Positions 1 through 8,003 of a DNA stretch of 34,567 bases are shown here, piece by piece. The DNA is taken from assembly GCA_026386955.1 (NCBI GenBank), contig JAPLMQ010000224.1, positions 1 through 34,567 of the forward strand, in the 5' to 3' direction. Source of the DNA: Planctomycetota bacterium (GTDB lineage: Bacteria > Planctomycetota > Phycisphaerae > Phycisphaerales > Phycisphaeraceae). The notes beneath the pieces are model-generated. The model was not told where the DNA came from and did not search any database. It saw only the letters and a list, made by a program, of their open reading frames with translations. Numbering within the stretch: the stretch's first letter is position 1; the number at the start of each line of letters is the position of its first letter. The translations under genes and the position numbers were made by a program.

Positions 1-60
1 TGGGCACGCTCTCCCACAACTGATCGTCGCTTGGTCTGCCGGACAATCCATGCCATCCCG

Positions 61-92
61 AGCCCCGGGCCTGCCGCCCGGGGCTTTTTTTT
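61..92 (+). terminator. Rho-independent terminator
   Basis: A perfect 10-bp stem (AGCCCCGGGC at 61-70 with its complement at 76-85) closes a 5-base loop and runs into eight T residues. This is a textbook intrinsic terminator for plus-strand transcription entering from the left. The gene it serves is almost wholly outside the window; one plus frame has a stop at 21-23 that could be its end, but too little is visible to call it. Confidence 0.85.
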
Positions 93-372
93 GTCCATTT
101 CCAATGTACGGGGATGGCTTCATCCGGGTTCCGCTTGATCCCCGCGCCAAGGCCATGGTGGAGCGCGGGCCTTCTTCCATCAGGCGCAGCCTGACGGGAG
201 AAGGCGAACCTTGCGACTAAGCCCCCGCGAGGGAGAGGGAACCAAGGAGACTCCCACACATGGGCGATGAATTTTGTTGCGCCGACTTCGTGGCGATCTC
301 CGGCCGCGGTGTGGCGCGATCCGAGATTGATTGAACATCGCGCCAAGTCCCGCGAGCCATGGCAACCCGCGC
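93..372. other. Intergenic stretch, nothing convincing
   Basis: This lies between the terminator and the 3' end of the minus-strand TPR protein. The short open frames in both directions are arginine/proline/serine-rich, have no recognisable motif and look like chance frames in GC-rich DNA. I see no tRNA, repeat or clear promoter. Confidence 0.5.
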
Positions 373-2559
373 TCAACCTCCTGCGGGAGCGCTCGTCGCG
401 GAGGTCGGGTGCCCGAGGATCTCCTCATACTCGGCTTGCAGGTCGGGATCGCCGGGGCGGAGCTTCATGGCCTCGCGGTACTGCGCCACCGCAGCCTCCC
501 GGCTGCCATTCTGGAACAACGCCGCCCCAAGCACCCGCCGGGCCTCGGCCTCCTGCGGGCGGACCTCCACGGCCTTCCGCGCCCAGGCCAGTGCCTCCTT
601 GAATTGGCCGCGATCCCCCGCGATGCGCGACAGGTTGATCAGCGCGCCGAACTGGTTGGGATCGATCGTCAGGGCGAGGCGGAACTCGGCCACGGCCTCG
701 CCGATCCTTCCGAGCTGAAGATGCGCCGCCCCAAGGTTGGCATGGGCCACCGCGTCGTGCGAATCCCGGCGAATGACCGCCTGAAGGTGCGGAATCGCCT
801 CGGAAGGCCGGCCTTGGCGGGCGCTCAGCATGGCCAGCCCGCGGTGGGCATCGAGATCCTCCGGTTCGTGGGCCAGGACGCGCAGATAGGCGCTGGAGGC
901 CTCCAGGTCCGCGTGGCGATGGGCGTAGAGCTTGCCCAAGGCGCGCTGGGCCTCCACGTGGTCGGGCGCGATCCGCGCCGCAGCGAGCAGGTGCTCCAGC
1001 GCCTCATCGACGTCGCCCCGCTCCAAGAGGGCGACGCCAAGGCTCGTCTGCACGTCCGCCTGCCCGGGCCCCAGCTCCACCGCTTTCCGGAAGCACTCGA
1101 TGGCGTCGTCGCCCTTGCCCTGCCGGGCCAGGACCAATCCGAGGTTGACATAGCCGTCCACGAAGTCGGGGCGGATTTCGAGGGCCTGCTTGTAGTGGCC
1201 GATCGCCTCATCAAGCCGCCCACGGTCCTCCAAGGCGATGGCCAAGTGCGACTGCGTCAGGTAATGCGGCGGCGTGACGGCGATGGCGTGCTCGAACAAC
1301 GTCAACGAATCACGCCAGAGGGCGCTTTGGCGAAACGTGATGGCCGCGAGCAGGGCCAGGACCGCCAGCGCCGCAAGAGCGCCGCCCGCACGCCTTGGGG
1401 CGGAGCTCCACCGCTCAGGCAGGGACCAGACGACCATCAGCAGCAGGCCGATGCCGGGCAGGTAGATGTAGCGGTCGGCCATCGCCTGCTGCCCGACCTG
1501 CACCAGCCCGATGACCGGCACCATCATGCCCAGGAACCAAAGCCAGCCCGCCAGGACCCAAGGCATCCTCGAAGCCAGCCGGACCGCGGCGACGGTGACC
1601 GCGACGAGCAGCGCCGCTGCGCATGCGATCGTCAATGCCGGCCACCCTTCCAGGGGATAGGGGTAGAAGACCGAGAGGCCCGCAGGCCAGAAGACCTTGC
1701 CGATGTACCGCATCAAGGCGACAGCGCTGTTGGCCAGGCGTGCGTCGATGGTGAATCGGGCCAGCTCGGCCGTCGCTCCCTGGCTGTGCTGGACGATGAA
1801 CGTCGCGACGCTCGACGCCACGCTCAGGAGCAGCAGCGGCCACTTCTCGAGCAGCAGCGGGCCAAGGCTCCGCCACGACCGCGCCCGGCCAAGAGGCCAG
1901 CAATCAAGCACCACCAGCAGGAACGGCAGCGTGACCAGCATGGGCTTGGCCAGGAGGCTCAAGGCCGCCAGGACGCAAAGCAGGGCCCAGCCGCGCGCGC
2001 CGGGGCGGCGGACCACACGGACATAGACGAGCATGGCCAGGAGGCCCAGGCAAGCACTGAGCACGTCTTTGCGCTCGGAGACCCAGGCCACGCTCTCGAC
2101 CCGCATCGGATGCAGGGCGAAGAGCCCCGCCGCCAGGACCGCCCGCCAGCGCGAGCCGGTGAGCGACTCGAGCAGCCGCCAAAGCAGGAGCGCGTTGGCG
2201 GCGTGCAGCAGGAGATTCGTGAGGTGGAAGCCCCAGGGGTGATCGCCGTAGACCTGCCAATCGAGCATCAACGAGAGCCAGGTGAGCGGGTGGTAGTTCG
2301 CCCCCTCGAACGTGGTCAAGGCCCATTTGATCGAAGCCCAGGAGAGGCCGCCCTGGACGTGGAGGTTCTTGGAGACGTAGGGCGGGTCGTCGAAGCTGAT
2401 GAAGCCGGCGCCCAGCACCGGCGCGTAGGCCGCGAACACAGCCAAGACCAGGGCCGCCCCGATCAGCCAGGCTTCCTTGCGTGGCCAAGTTCGAGGCGCG
2501 ATGGCGGCCGCGTCGACGGCGGGTGGCGAGTCAGGGGGAAGAGACGTCGGGTCGGCCAT
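373..2559 (-). CDS. TMTC-like membrane protein with C-terminal TPR array
   Basis: This 728-residue protein has two parts. Residues about 30-410 are polytopic, with roughly ten hydrophobic segments. Near the start they carry a DD pair in an FISFDDPPYV context, followed by a luminal-type loop containing NYHPLTWLSLMLD. This layout is typical of GT-C-fold glycosyltransferases and of TMTC-like O-mannosyltransferases. Residues about 430-720 are some eight tandem TPR units (repeated A-x-x-x-L-G / A-x-x-x-x-x-x-A-L-x-x-x-P spacing), which usually bind proteins. A lipid-linked sugar donor and protein acceptor are family-level inference. The ATG start at 2559 has no good Shine-Dalgarno sequence, but hydrophobic segments begin soon after it. 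The gene lies 138 bp downstream of a co-directional SGNH hydrolase, with a TATAAT in the gap, so it may be read both from that gene and from its own promoter. Confidence 0.85.
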   Translation of the reverse strand: MADPTSLPPDSPPAVDAAAIAPRTWPRKEAWLIGAALVLAVFAAYAPVLGAGFISFDDPPYVSKNLHVQGGLSWASIKWALTTFEGANYHPLTWLSLMLDWQVYGDHPWGFHLTNLLLHAANALLLWRLLESLTGSRWRAVLAAGLFALHPMRVESVAWVSERKDVLSACLGLLAMLVYVRVVRRPGARGWALLCVLAALSLLAKPMLVTLPFLLVVLDCWPLGRARSWRSLGPLLLEKWPLLLLSVASSVATFIVQHSQGATAELARFTIDARLANSAVALMRYIGKVFWPAGLSVFYPYPLEGWPALTIACAAALLVAVTVAAVRLASRMPWVLAGWLWFLGMMVPVIGLVQVGQQAMADRYIYLPGIGLLLMVVWSLPERWSSAPRRAGGALAALAVLALLAAITFRQSALWRDSLTLFEHAIAVTPPHYLTQSHLAIALEDRGRLDEAIGHYKQALEIRPDFVDGYVNLGLVLARQGKGDDAIECFRKAVELGPGQADVQTSLGVALLERGDVDEALEHLLAAARIAPDHVEAQRALGKLYAHRHADLEASSAYLRVLAHEPEDLDAHRGLAMLSARQGRPSEAIPHLQAVIRRDSHDAVAHANLGAAHLQLGRIGEAVAEFRLALTIDPNQFGALINLSRIAGDRGQFKEALAWARKAVEVRPQEAEARRVLGAALFQNGSREAAVAQYREAMKLRPGDPDLQAEYEEILGHPTSATSAPAGG

Positions 2560-2648
2560 ACGGGGGCGGCCAGGCGGACGATTCGTTGCGGTGCGCGGTC
2601 GGGGAAATGTTCACGCCCGAATGGGCATCCACCCCGGCGGTGCGGCAG

Positions 2649-2654
2649 ATTATA
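2649..2654 (-). promoter_or_regulatory. Candidate -10 box (TATAAT)
   Basis: A consensus TATAAT on the minus strand lies in the 138-bp gap between two co-directional genes, about 90 bases before the ATG at 2559. There is no recognisable -35 at the usual spacing. AT-rich hexamers are rare in this GC-rich DNA, which makes the match more notable, but it remains a sequence match only. Confidence 0.4.
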
Positions 2655-2697
2655 CCGCTGGGCGGAAGAGCCCCGCACGCGACGACCATCGGAGCCG

Positions 2698-3897
2698 TCA
2701 GCGAGCCGCGTCGATCAGCGAGAGCGCGTGCCGCTTGACCAACGTCTCGACCAGGGCCTGCGCCGCGATCGCATGCCCCTTTTCGTTGGGATGATGATCG
2801 GTGGGATGGACCCAGAGGGCCTCGGCCTCCATCCCCTTGAACCACGGCAGAAGGTCGACGCAGATGCCGCCCGCCTGTTCGACCTCGCGGGCCAGGCGGG
2901 CGTGGACGTCGGCAAAGGGGTAGCTCTCGTCGAGGTGGGTGAAGATCGGGAAGAGCATCACGCAGCAGGGAATGTTCCGCTCCCGGCAGTGGGCGACGAC
3001 CTTGCGGAGGGAGTCCATGCTCTCCCGGCAACCCGGGTTTTCCGGACGATTGATCCTCTGGTAGTAGTCGATCGTGGCGCGGGTCTGGGCACGATTGGCG
3101 AAGAATTGCCAGACAAGCTGGGCGACGCGGGCGCGATAGAGGAACGACCTTGGCGTTTGAGGTCCAGCGACGCCGGAGAACCCCATGCCCTCCGCTTGGG
3201 TGGCAAGCGGCTGTCCGGTGGCGGGATTGACGCGCAAGAGCGGAGGCTCGGCGTCGTTCAGCACGTAGGCGAGGACGACCAGGTCAGGCGAGGTGGCGAG
3301 GGCCTGCTTCTCGAGGATGTAGAGTTCCTGGGTGGTGTTGTATCCGCCAACGCCGAAATTCAACGCCTCGATGCGAGATGTGGGGGAAGCCGGCGATGTG
3401 GCCGCCGGCGCCGAGGCGGCGGCGGGCGATGGGAGCCGCTGATTCAGGAGCCGCGCTGCGACTTGGGGAAATGTGTCGTCAAGGCGGACGCCGTCGCCGA
3501 AGGTGAAGGAATCGCCAAGGAAGACGATCCGGAAGTTCGAGGGCGGCTTGGGGGTTGGGAAGTCGAAGCCGCGGAGCCCGCGTGCGTTGGTGACGTGGTC
3601 GATCGAGTTGTCCGGGTCGAAGTAGCCGCGGGGATTGCTGTCGAAACGGTATCGGATGTGGGCATTGGGAAGGCCGACGTAGTGGTACGTCCCATCGGCG
3701 CCGAGGCCGAAGACATAGAACCGGCTCGGCGGCGGCATGACTTGGTGGACCCGGGGAATCCCCGCGACCCGCAGCATCACCTCCGCGATCAGCAGGCCCG
3801 CGAAGAGCCCGCCCGCGAGCAAGAGCAGCCGGGCCGCCCAGGTCGGGAGGCGTCGTCGGCGCGGCGGCGACGGCTGCGGATGGGGAGCGGAGGGCAC
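2698..3897 (-). CDS. Membrane-anchored SGNH/GDSL-type hydrolase
   Basis: This 399-residue protein starts with a basic stretch (PRRRR) and one transmembrane helix at about residues 21-45, so the catalytic domain should face the periplasm. The SGNH fold is shown by block I GDSFTFGDG with nucleophile Ser130, an Asn in the block III-like YVLNDAEP, and a C-terminal block with Asp367 and His369 in TDHHPNEKGH. Relatives remove or transfer acetyl and other acyl groups on exported polysaccharides; the substrate here cannot be read from sequence. The start appears to be GTG at 3897, preceded by a GGAG about 11 bases upstream; no upstream in-frame ATG gives a better option. It is the first gene of a minus-strand pair with the TMTC-like protein and diverges from the polytopic gene at 4130. 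Residues about 155-185 form an alanine/serine/proline-rich, probably flexible insert. Confidence 0.85.
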   Translation of the reverse strand: MPSAPHPQPSPPRRRRLPTWAARLLLLAGGLFAGLLIAEVMLRVAGIPRVHQVMPPPSRFYVFGLGADGTYHYVGLPNAHIRYRFDSNPRGYFDPDNSIDHVTNARGLRGFDFPTPKPPSNFRIVFLGDSFTFGDGVRLDDTFPQVAARLLNQRLPSPAAASAPAATSPASPTSRIEALNFGVGGYNTTQELYILEKQALATSPDLVVLAYVLNDAEPPLLRVNPATGQPLATQAEGMGFSGVAGPQTPRSFLYRARVAQLVWQFFANRAQTRATIDYYQRINRPENPGCRESMDSLRKVVAHCRERNIPCCVMLFPIFTHLDESYPFADVHARLAREVEQAGGICVDLLPWFKGMEAEALWVHPTDHHPNEKGHAIAAQALVETLVKRHALSLIDAAR

Positions 3898-4064
3898 GGT
3901 TGATCAGGCTCCGGATGGACCCGACGACAGGATTGCCGACATGACGCGGGAGACGCGCTCGCGGACCGATTCGGCTCGCAACGGAGACGCCCATCATATT
4001 CAGAACCGGGGCCAACGACTCGATCCCGCCGCCGTTGCGGCCCGGTCCGCGGCGCGGGCGGCGT

Positions 4065-4070
4065 TATACT
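4065..4070 (+). promoter_or_regulatory. Candidate -10 box (TATACT)
   Basis: TATACT lies in the 232-bp gap between divergent genes, 60 bases before the preferred ATG of the polytopic protein. A TTGCGG upstream is too far (24 bases) to be a normal -35. The box would also allow translation from the earlier in-frame ATG at 4088. Confidence 0.3.
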
Positions 4071-4129
4071 TCGCCGGGCATCGTCGCATGGTCCGCAGCG
4101 CCCCGCCTCTCGTCCGGAACACATCGCTG

Positions 4130-6745
4130 ATGGCCCCTCCCTCTCCTGATCCCGCTTTCAACAGCTCAGCCCACGGCCAACCCTCCGCCCCGCGCGGGAC
4201 ATGGGCGCCGACGCTGCTGCTCGCCTGCCTGGCCGCGTTCTGCGGACTGACGCTGCTCATCGACAGCGACACCTTCACCCACCTGGGCTGCGGGCGATGG
4301 ATGCTCGAACATCGGCAACTCCTCGCGACCAACCACTTCGGCCTGCCCGAAACCGCGAACCCCTCCGGCGAATGGGTCAACGTCCACTGGGGGTTCCAGT
4401 TGCTCGTCGCCTCGCTTGAGCGCCTCGGCGGCTACGAGGCCTTGTCGATCCTCAACGCAGCGCTCGCCGCGGCCTTGTTCGCCCTGTTCGCCGCCGCCTT
4501 TCGCGGCCGGGCCCCCGCCGCCATCGTCATGGCCGTGGGCTTGCTCGTCTGGCTCAACTTCATGCCGCGCCTGCGCGTCAGGCCCGAACTGCTCACCTTC
4601 CTCTTCTTCCTCCTCACCCTCACGGTGCTCGAAGGCGCCCGCCGCGACCGCCGCACCTCCCGCCTCTGGATCTTGGCGCCGCTCAACCTCGTCTGGGTCA
4701 ACGTCCACGGCCTCTACTTCCTGGGCCCCTCGCTGACGATCATGGCCCTCGTCGGCGACCTCCTCGACGCCCGCCTGCGCCCCCGGCCCCGGACCTTCCC
4801 CGCCTCGGGCTTGCTCGCCCGCGAGGCCCGCCTCCCGCTTCTGGCCGCGCTCTTGGCCTGCTTCGTCAACCCCTGGCCGATCCAGATGGCGCTCCACCCC
4901 CTGCTGCTTTCGACCCGGCTTGTCAGGCCGGAGCTCGTCGCAGGCGTGGGCGAGTTCCAGCGCACGTGGATGTTCATCACCCACCTGCGCCATTTGCCCC
5001 TGCTCGCGACGCTCGTCTTGGCTTCCGTCGCGGCGCTCATCACTTGGCGGCGCACGCCCGTCGCCCATCTCCTCTGGCTCCTGAGCTTCACGATCCTGGG
5101 CCTGTCGGCGGTCCGCAACGTGCCCTTGGCCGCGATGGTCGCCGGCTTCGTCCTCCTCGCCCGGCAGGAAGAACTTGCGCTGGGCTTCCCTCGCTTGGCC
5201 AGCGGGGCCCGACGCCTGGCGTCGCCGGCGGCCCTCTGCGCGGCCCTCGCCATCGCCGCCGCCGGCGCGTCGTTCTCGATCGGCCTGCTCCAGAAGACAT
5301 TCGGGATCCCGCTCATCCCGGGCGTCGGCCTCAAGGAGGATCGCGTCGTCGGCCTCAAGGTCGGACGCTTCCTCGCCCAGCTCCACGCCCCCGGCGACAT
5401 CCTCCCCCTGGAGTGGAGCACCGGCTCAGTCCTCATCATGCCTTTGGCCGACGCCTCCGCCGCCCCGCATCGGCTATGGTTCGACGGCCGGCTGGAGGCC
5501 TATTCGTTTCAACGGTTCCTCGATCAAGCCGCTCTTGCCGACAACGTCGCCAAGCAATCCAACCCCGCCAACGCCTTCACCGCTTACTACCCCTCGGGGT
5601 CCGCCGCCGACATCCGCTTTGTGGTCGGCGATCCCTCGCATCAAGCGCAGCTCTACGCCATGGCCCGCAGCCCGGCCTTCCGGCTCATCTATGTCGACCT
5701 GAACAACGCCTGCTTCGCGCGAATCGAGCCGAGCGCCGCCGACGGCAACGGCCCCGCCGAAACCTTGCCCGCCCAGCCCGACTGGAGTTCGGTTGATCGC
5801 CCGCTCGACCGCGACGGATTCATCGCCGGCTCGGGGTGGCGGCGGCCGACGGGCTGGATCGCGACCCAAGAATGCCCCGACACCGTCTTCGGCCGCATGG
5901 CCATCGTCCTGGCGGCCTCGCCACGCAATTCCTCGGGGGGTTCCGTTGCCTCCGCCAACTCGCTGCATCTCTCCGCGCTCTCGATCCGCCACCTCACGGC
6001 CGGGCTCAATCGCGGGGTGATCGATCCCGACATCTGCCGAATCTCGCTCGCCGAGGCCCACGCCCTCCGCGCCGGCCAAATCCGCTCCCTGCCCTCTCCT
6101 GCGTTTCCCATCGACGTGCACGCCGCCCGCGCGATCGCGCTCTGCCGGAGCATCACGCCGGCCATCATCCCGCCGCTGGTGACTCCCGACCGCGTGCAGG
6201 TCCTGCTTGTCGACGCGTTGCTGCGGTCGGGCCAAGTCGACTCCGCCGCGTCGCAAGTCTCGGAGATGCTCCGCACGCGGAACCCGCGGATGGGGCCGCT
6301 CCCGCCGGCGCTGGTCGCCTTGGCGCGGGAGTCGGAGGCCCGGGCCAACGTCGCGGGCGACGCCGCCAGCCGCAGGATCAGCGACAAGGACAGCCCGCTG
6401 CAGGCCGCGCGCGTCTTGGCCGGCGCCGACCTGGGCCTCACCGCCGCCGCGGCCGACGCGCTCGAGGGCCAGCCCCCCGGCCCGACGATGCTCCTGCTGG
6501 GCGATCTCCAACTCCGCAGCGGCTTGGTCGACAAGGCCCGCGCCGCCTACGCCCGCGCCGATCTGCCGGCCGATGCCCCGGAGCTCCGCCTCCGCGACGC
6601 CCTTTGCCTCTGGGTTGAGGGAGAGCTCTTCGTCGCCCGCGACCGCCTCGCCCAGATCGTCCATGATGGAAACGATCCCATCGCCCGCCGATACCTCGAC
6701 GATCTAAACGAAGTCGTCGGCGCCCCGGATCACTCCACCCCCTGA
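4130..6745 (+). CDS. Large polytopic membrane protein, GT-C-like, with soluble C-terminal region
   Basis: About 871 residues from the ATG at 4130; ATG 4088 is an in-frame alternative that adds 14 residues. The N-terminal half (about residues 25-400) has roughly ten hydrophobic segments. An early loop reads DSDTFTHLGCGRWML and is followed by HWGFQLL, resembling the acidic first loop of GT-C membrane glycosyltransferases. The C-terminal half is soluble and alanine/leucine-rich, with helical repeats towards the end that could be degenerate TPRs (for example LLLGDLQLRSGLVDKARAAYARA). I do not recognise a named family. It stands between two SGNH hydrolases and near two TPR membrane proteins, which suggests a role in building or exporting a surface glycan. 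That is inference from context. The start at 4130 was chosen because the first transmembrane segment follows within about 25 residues. Confidence 0.75.
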   Translation: MAPPSPDPAFNSSAHGQPSAPRGTWAPTLLLACLAAFCGLTLLIDSDTFTHLGCGRWMLEHRQLLATNHFGLPETANPSGEWVNVHWGFQLLVASLERLGGYEALSILNAALAAALFALFAAAFRGRAPAAIVMAVGLLVWLNFMPRLRVRPELLTFLFFLLTLTVLEGARRDRRTSRLWILAPLNLVWVNVHGLYFLGPSLTIMALVGDLLDARLRPRPRTFPASGLLAREARLPLLAALLACFVNPWPIQMALHPLLLSTRLVRPELVAGVGEFQRTWMFITHLRHLPLLATLVLASVAALITWRRTPVAHLLWLLSFTILGLSAVRNVPLAAMVAGFVLLARQEELALGFPRLASGARRLASPAALCAALAIAAAGASFSIGLLQKTFGIPLIPGVGLKEDRVVGLKVGRFLAQLHAPGDILPLEWSTGSVLIMPLADASAAPHRLWFDGRLEAYSFQRFLDQAALADNVAKQSNPANAFTAYYPSGSAADIRFVVGDPSHQAQLYAMARSPAFRLIYVDLNNACFARIEPSAADGNGPAETLPAQPDWSSVDRPLDRDGFIAGSGWRRPTGWIATQECPDTVFGRMAIVLAASPRNSSGGSVASANSLHLSALSIRHLTAGLNRGVIDPDICRISLAEAHALRAGQIRSLPSPAFPIDVHAARAIALCRSITPAIIPPLVTPDRVQVLLVDALLRSGQVDSAASQVSEMLRTRNPRMGPLPPALVALARESEARANVAGDAASRRISDKDSPLQAARVLAGADLGLTAAAADALEGQPPGPTMLLLGDLQLRSGLVDKARAAYARADLPADAPELRLRDALCLWVEGELFVARDRLAQIVHDGNDPIARRYLDDLNEVVGAPDHSTP

Positions 6746-6901
6746 CGGGCCGGCGCGGGTTCAAGCGCGATCGCTTCCGCGCAGCGAAGCGCTCGCCGCG
6801 GATGATGGACACCCTTTCCATCGATGATTAGCATTGCCCCGCACGCCTCGTCGTCGACCGCTGCCGGGTCGCACCACCGGGGCGTCCGAGCGAGGCGCGA
6901 C

Positions 6902-7987
6902 ATGGAAGAGGATCTCGTGCTGGGCGGCTTCATCGCCGCCCCTCTTCTGGGCATCCTCGCGATCCATCTGTTCTTCAAGCGCCTCCGCCGCACGCCGGGC
7001 CAACCCGTCGGCTGGCTCCGCCTTGTGGCGGGCAACGTCCTGATCCTGGCGGTGGGCTGCTCGATGGTCCTGCTCGCGGGCGAGTGCTATTGCCGCTTCT
7101 TCGTCGACACCACCGACGCCTACGGCCGGAGCAAGATCAACCAGCGCTGGATCGACCGCCATTGGCACGAAAACGCCATCGGCGTGCGGGACTCCCTCGA
7201 CACCTATTCGCCCCAACGCACCGCCGGCAAGCGCCGCGTGACATTCATGGGCGACTCCTTCACCGCCGGCCACGGCGTGGCCGACGTGGAGGACCGCTTC
7301 GTCAACCGCGTCCGGCGGTCGCGCCCCGCGTGGGAGGTCCACCTCTTCGCCGAGAACGGCATGGACACCGGGGAGGAAGTCGAGGCCGTGCGCGGCAGCC
7401 TGGCCAGCAACTACGAGTGGCAACAGCTCGTGCTGGTCTACAACCTCAACGACATCGCCGACATCACGCCCGAGTGGGCCGCCGTCAGCAAACGCGTGCT
7501 GACCGCGCCTCCGCCCCCCTTCCTCTTCGAACACAGCTACTTCCTCAACACGCTCCACATCCGCTGGACCGCGTGGCGCGACGCCGACCTCCGCCGCTAC
7601 TTCGACTTCGTCAACGGCGCCTACAACGGACCGCTTTGGGAACAGCAAAAGCGGCGGCTCACCGAGATGCGCGACCTCATGCGCGAGCACGGCGGACAGT
7701 TGGTCGTCGTGACCTTCCCGTTCCTCGAGAACCTCGGCCCGGACTACAAGTACCGGGACGTCCATCGGCGCCTCGACGACTTTTGGCGCGGCTTGGGCGT
7801 CCCACACCTGGACTTGCTTGCGATCCTTGAGTCGCACAAGGGCGAGCACCTGGTCGTCAACGCGCACGACCCCCACCCCAACGAGCGCGCCCACGAACTG
7901 GCGGCCGAGGCGATCCTGCATTTCCTGGACGCGACTCCCCCGGCAAGCTCCCAGCCCGCCCAGACCAAGCCCGCCCCGCGTGAATGA
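6902..7987 (+). CDS. Membrane-anchored SGNH/GDSL-type hydrolase (second copy)
   Basis: A 361-residue protein starting at ATG 6902, with GAGG seven bases upstream; an in-frame ATG at 6824 exists but has no ribosome site. There are two hydrophobic segments near the N-terminus (about residues 7-25 and 40-62). The SGNH signatures are FMGDSFTAGHG with Ser119, a block III-like YNLNDIADI, and HDPHPNERAH with Asp323 and His325. The protein shares its layout with the hydrolase at 2698-3897 but is clearly diverged, so the pair are paralogs or recruited relatives. It is expected to act outside the membrane on an acylated glycan or similar ester. It follows the polytopic gene by 156 bp on the same strand and ends 16 bp from the 3' end of the convergent TPR membrane gene. 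Confidence 0.83.
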   Translation: MEEDLVLGGFIAAPLLGILAIHLFFKRLRRTPGQPVGWLRLVAGNVLILAVGCSMVLLAGECYCRFFVDTTDAYGRSKINQRWIDRHWHENAIGVRDSLDTYSPQRTAGKRRVTFMGDSFTAGHGVADVEDRFVNRVRRSRPAWEVHLFAENGMDTGEEVEAVRGSLASNYEWQQLVLVYNLNDIADITPEWAAVSKRVLTAPPPPFLFEHSYFLNTLHIRWTAWRDADLRRYFDFVNGAYNGPLWEQQKRRLTEMRDLMREHGGQLVVVTFPFLENLGPDYKYRDVHRRLDDFWRGLGVPHLDLLAILESHKGEHLVVNAHDPHPNERAHELAAEAILHFLDATPPASSQPAQTKPAPRE

Positions 7988-8003
7988 CGGTGACGCCGAG
8001 CGT

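Noticed and set aside
331-3903. A 1190-codon plus-strand open frame
   Set aside because: It lies antisense to two clear genes, has an Arg/Gln/Pro-rich composition without motifs, and is a by-product of GC-rich codon use.
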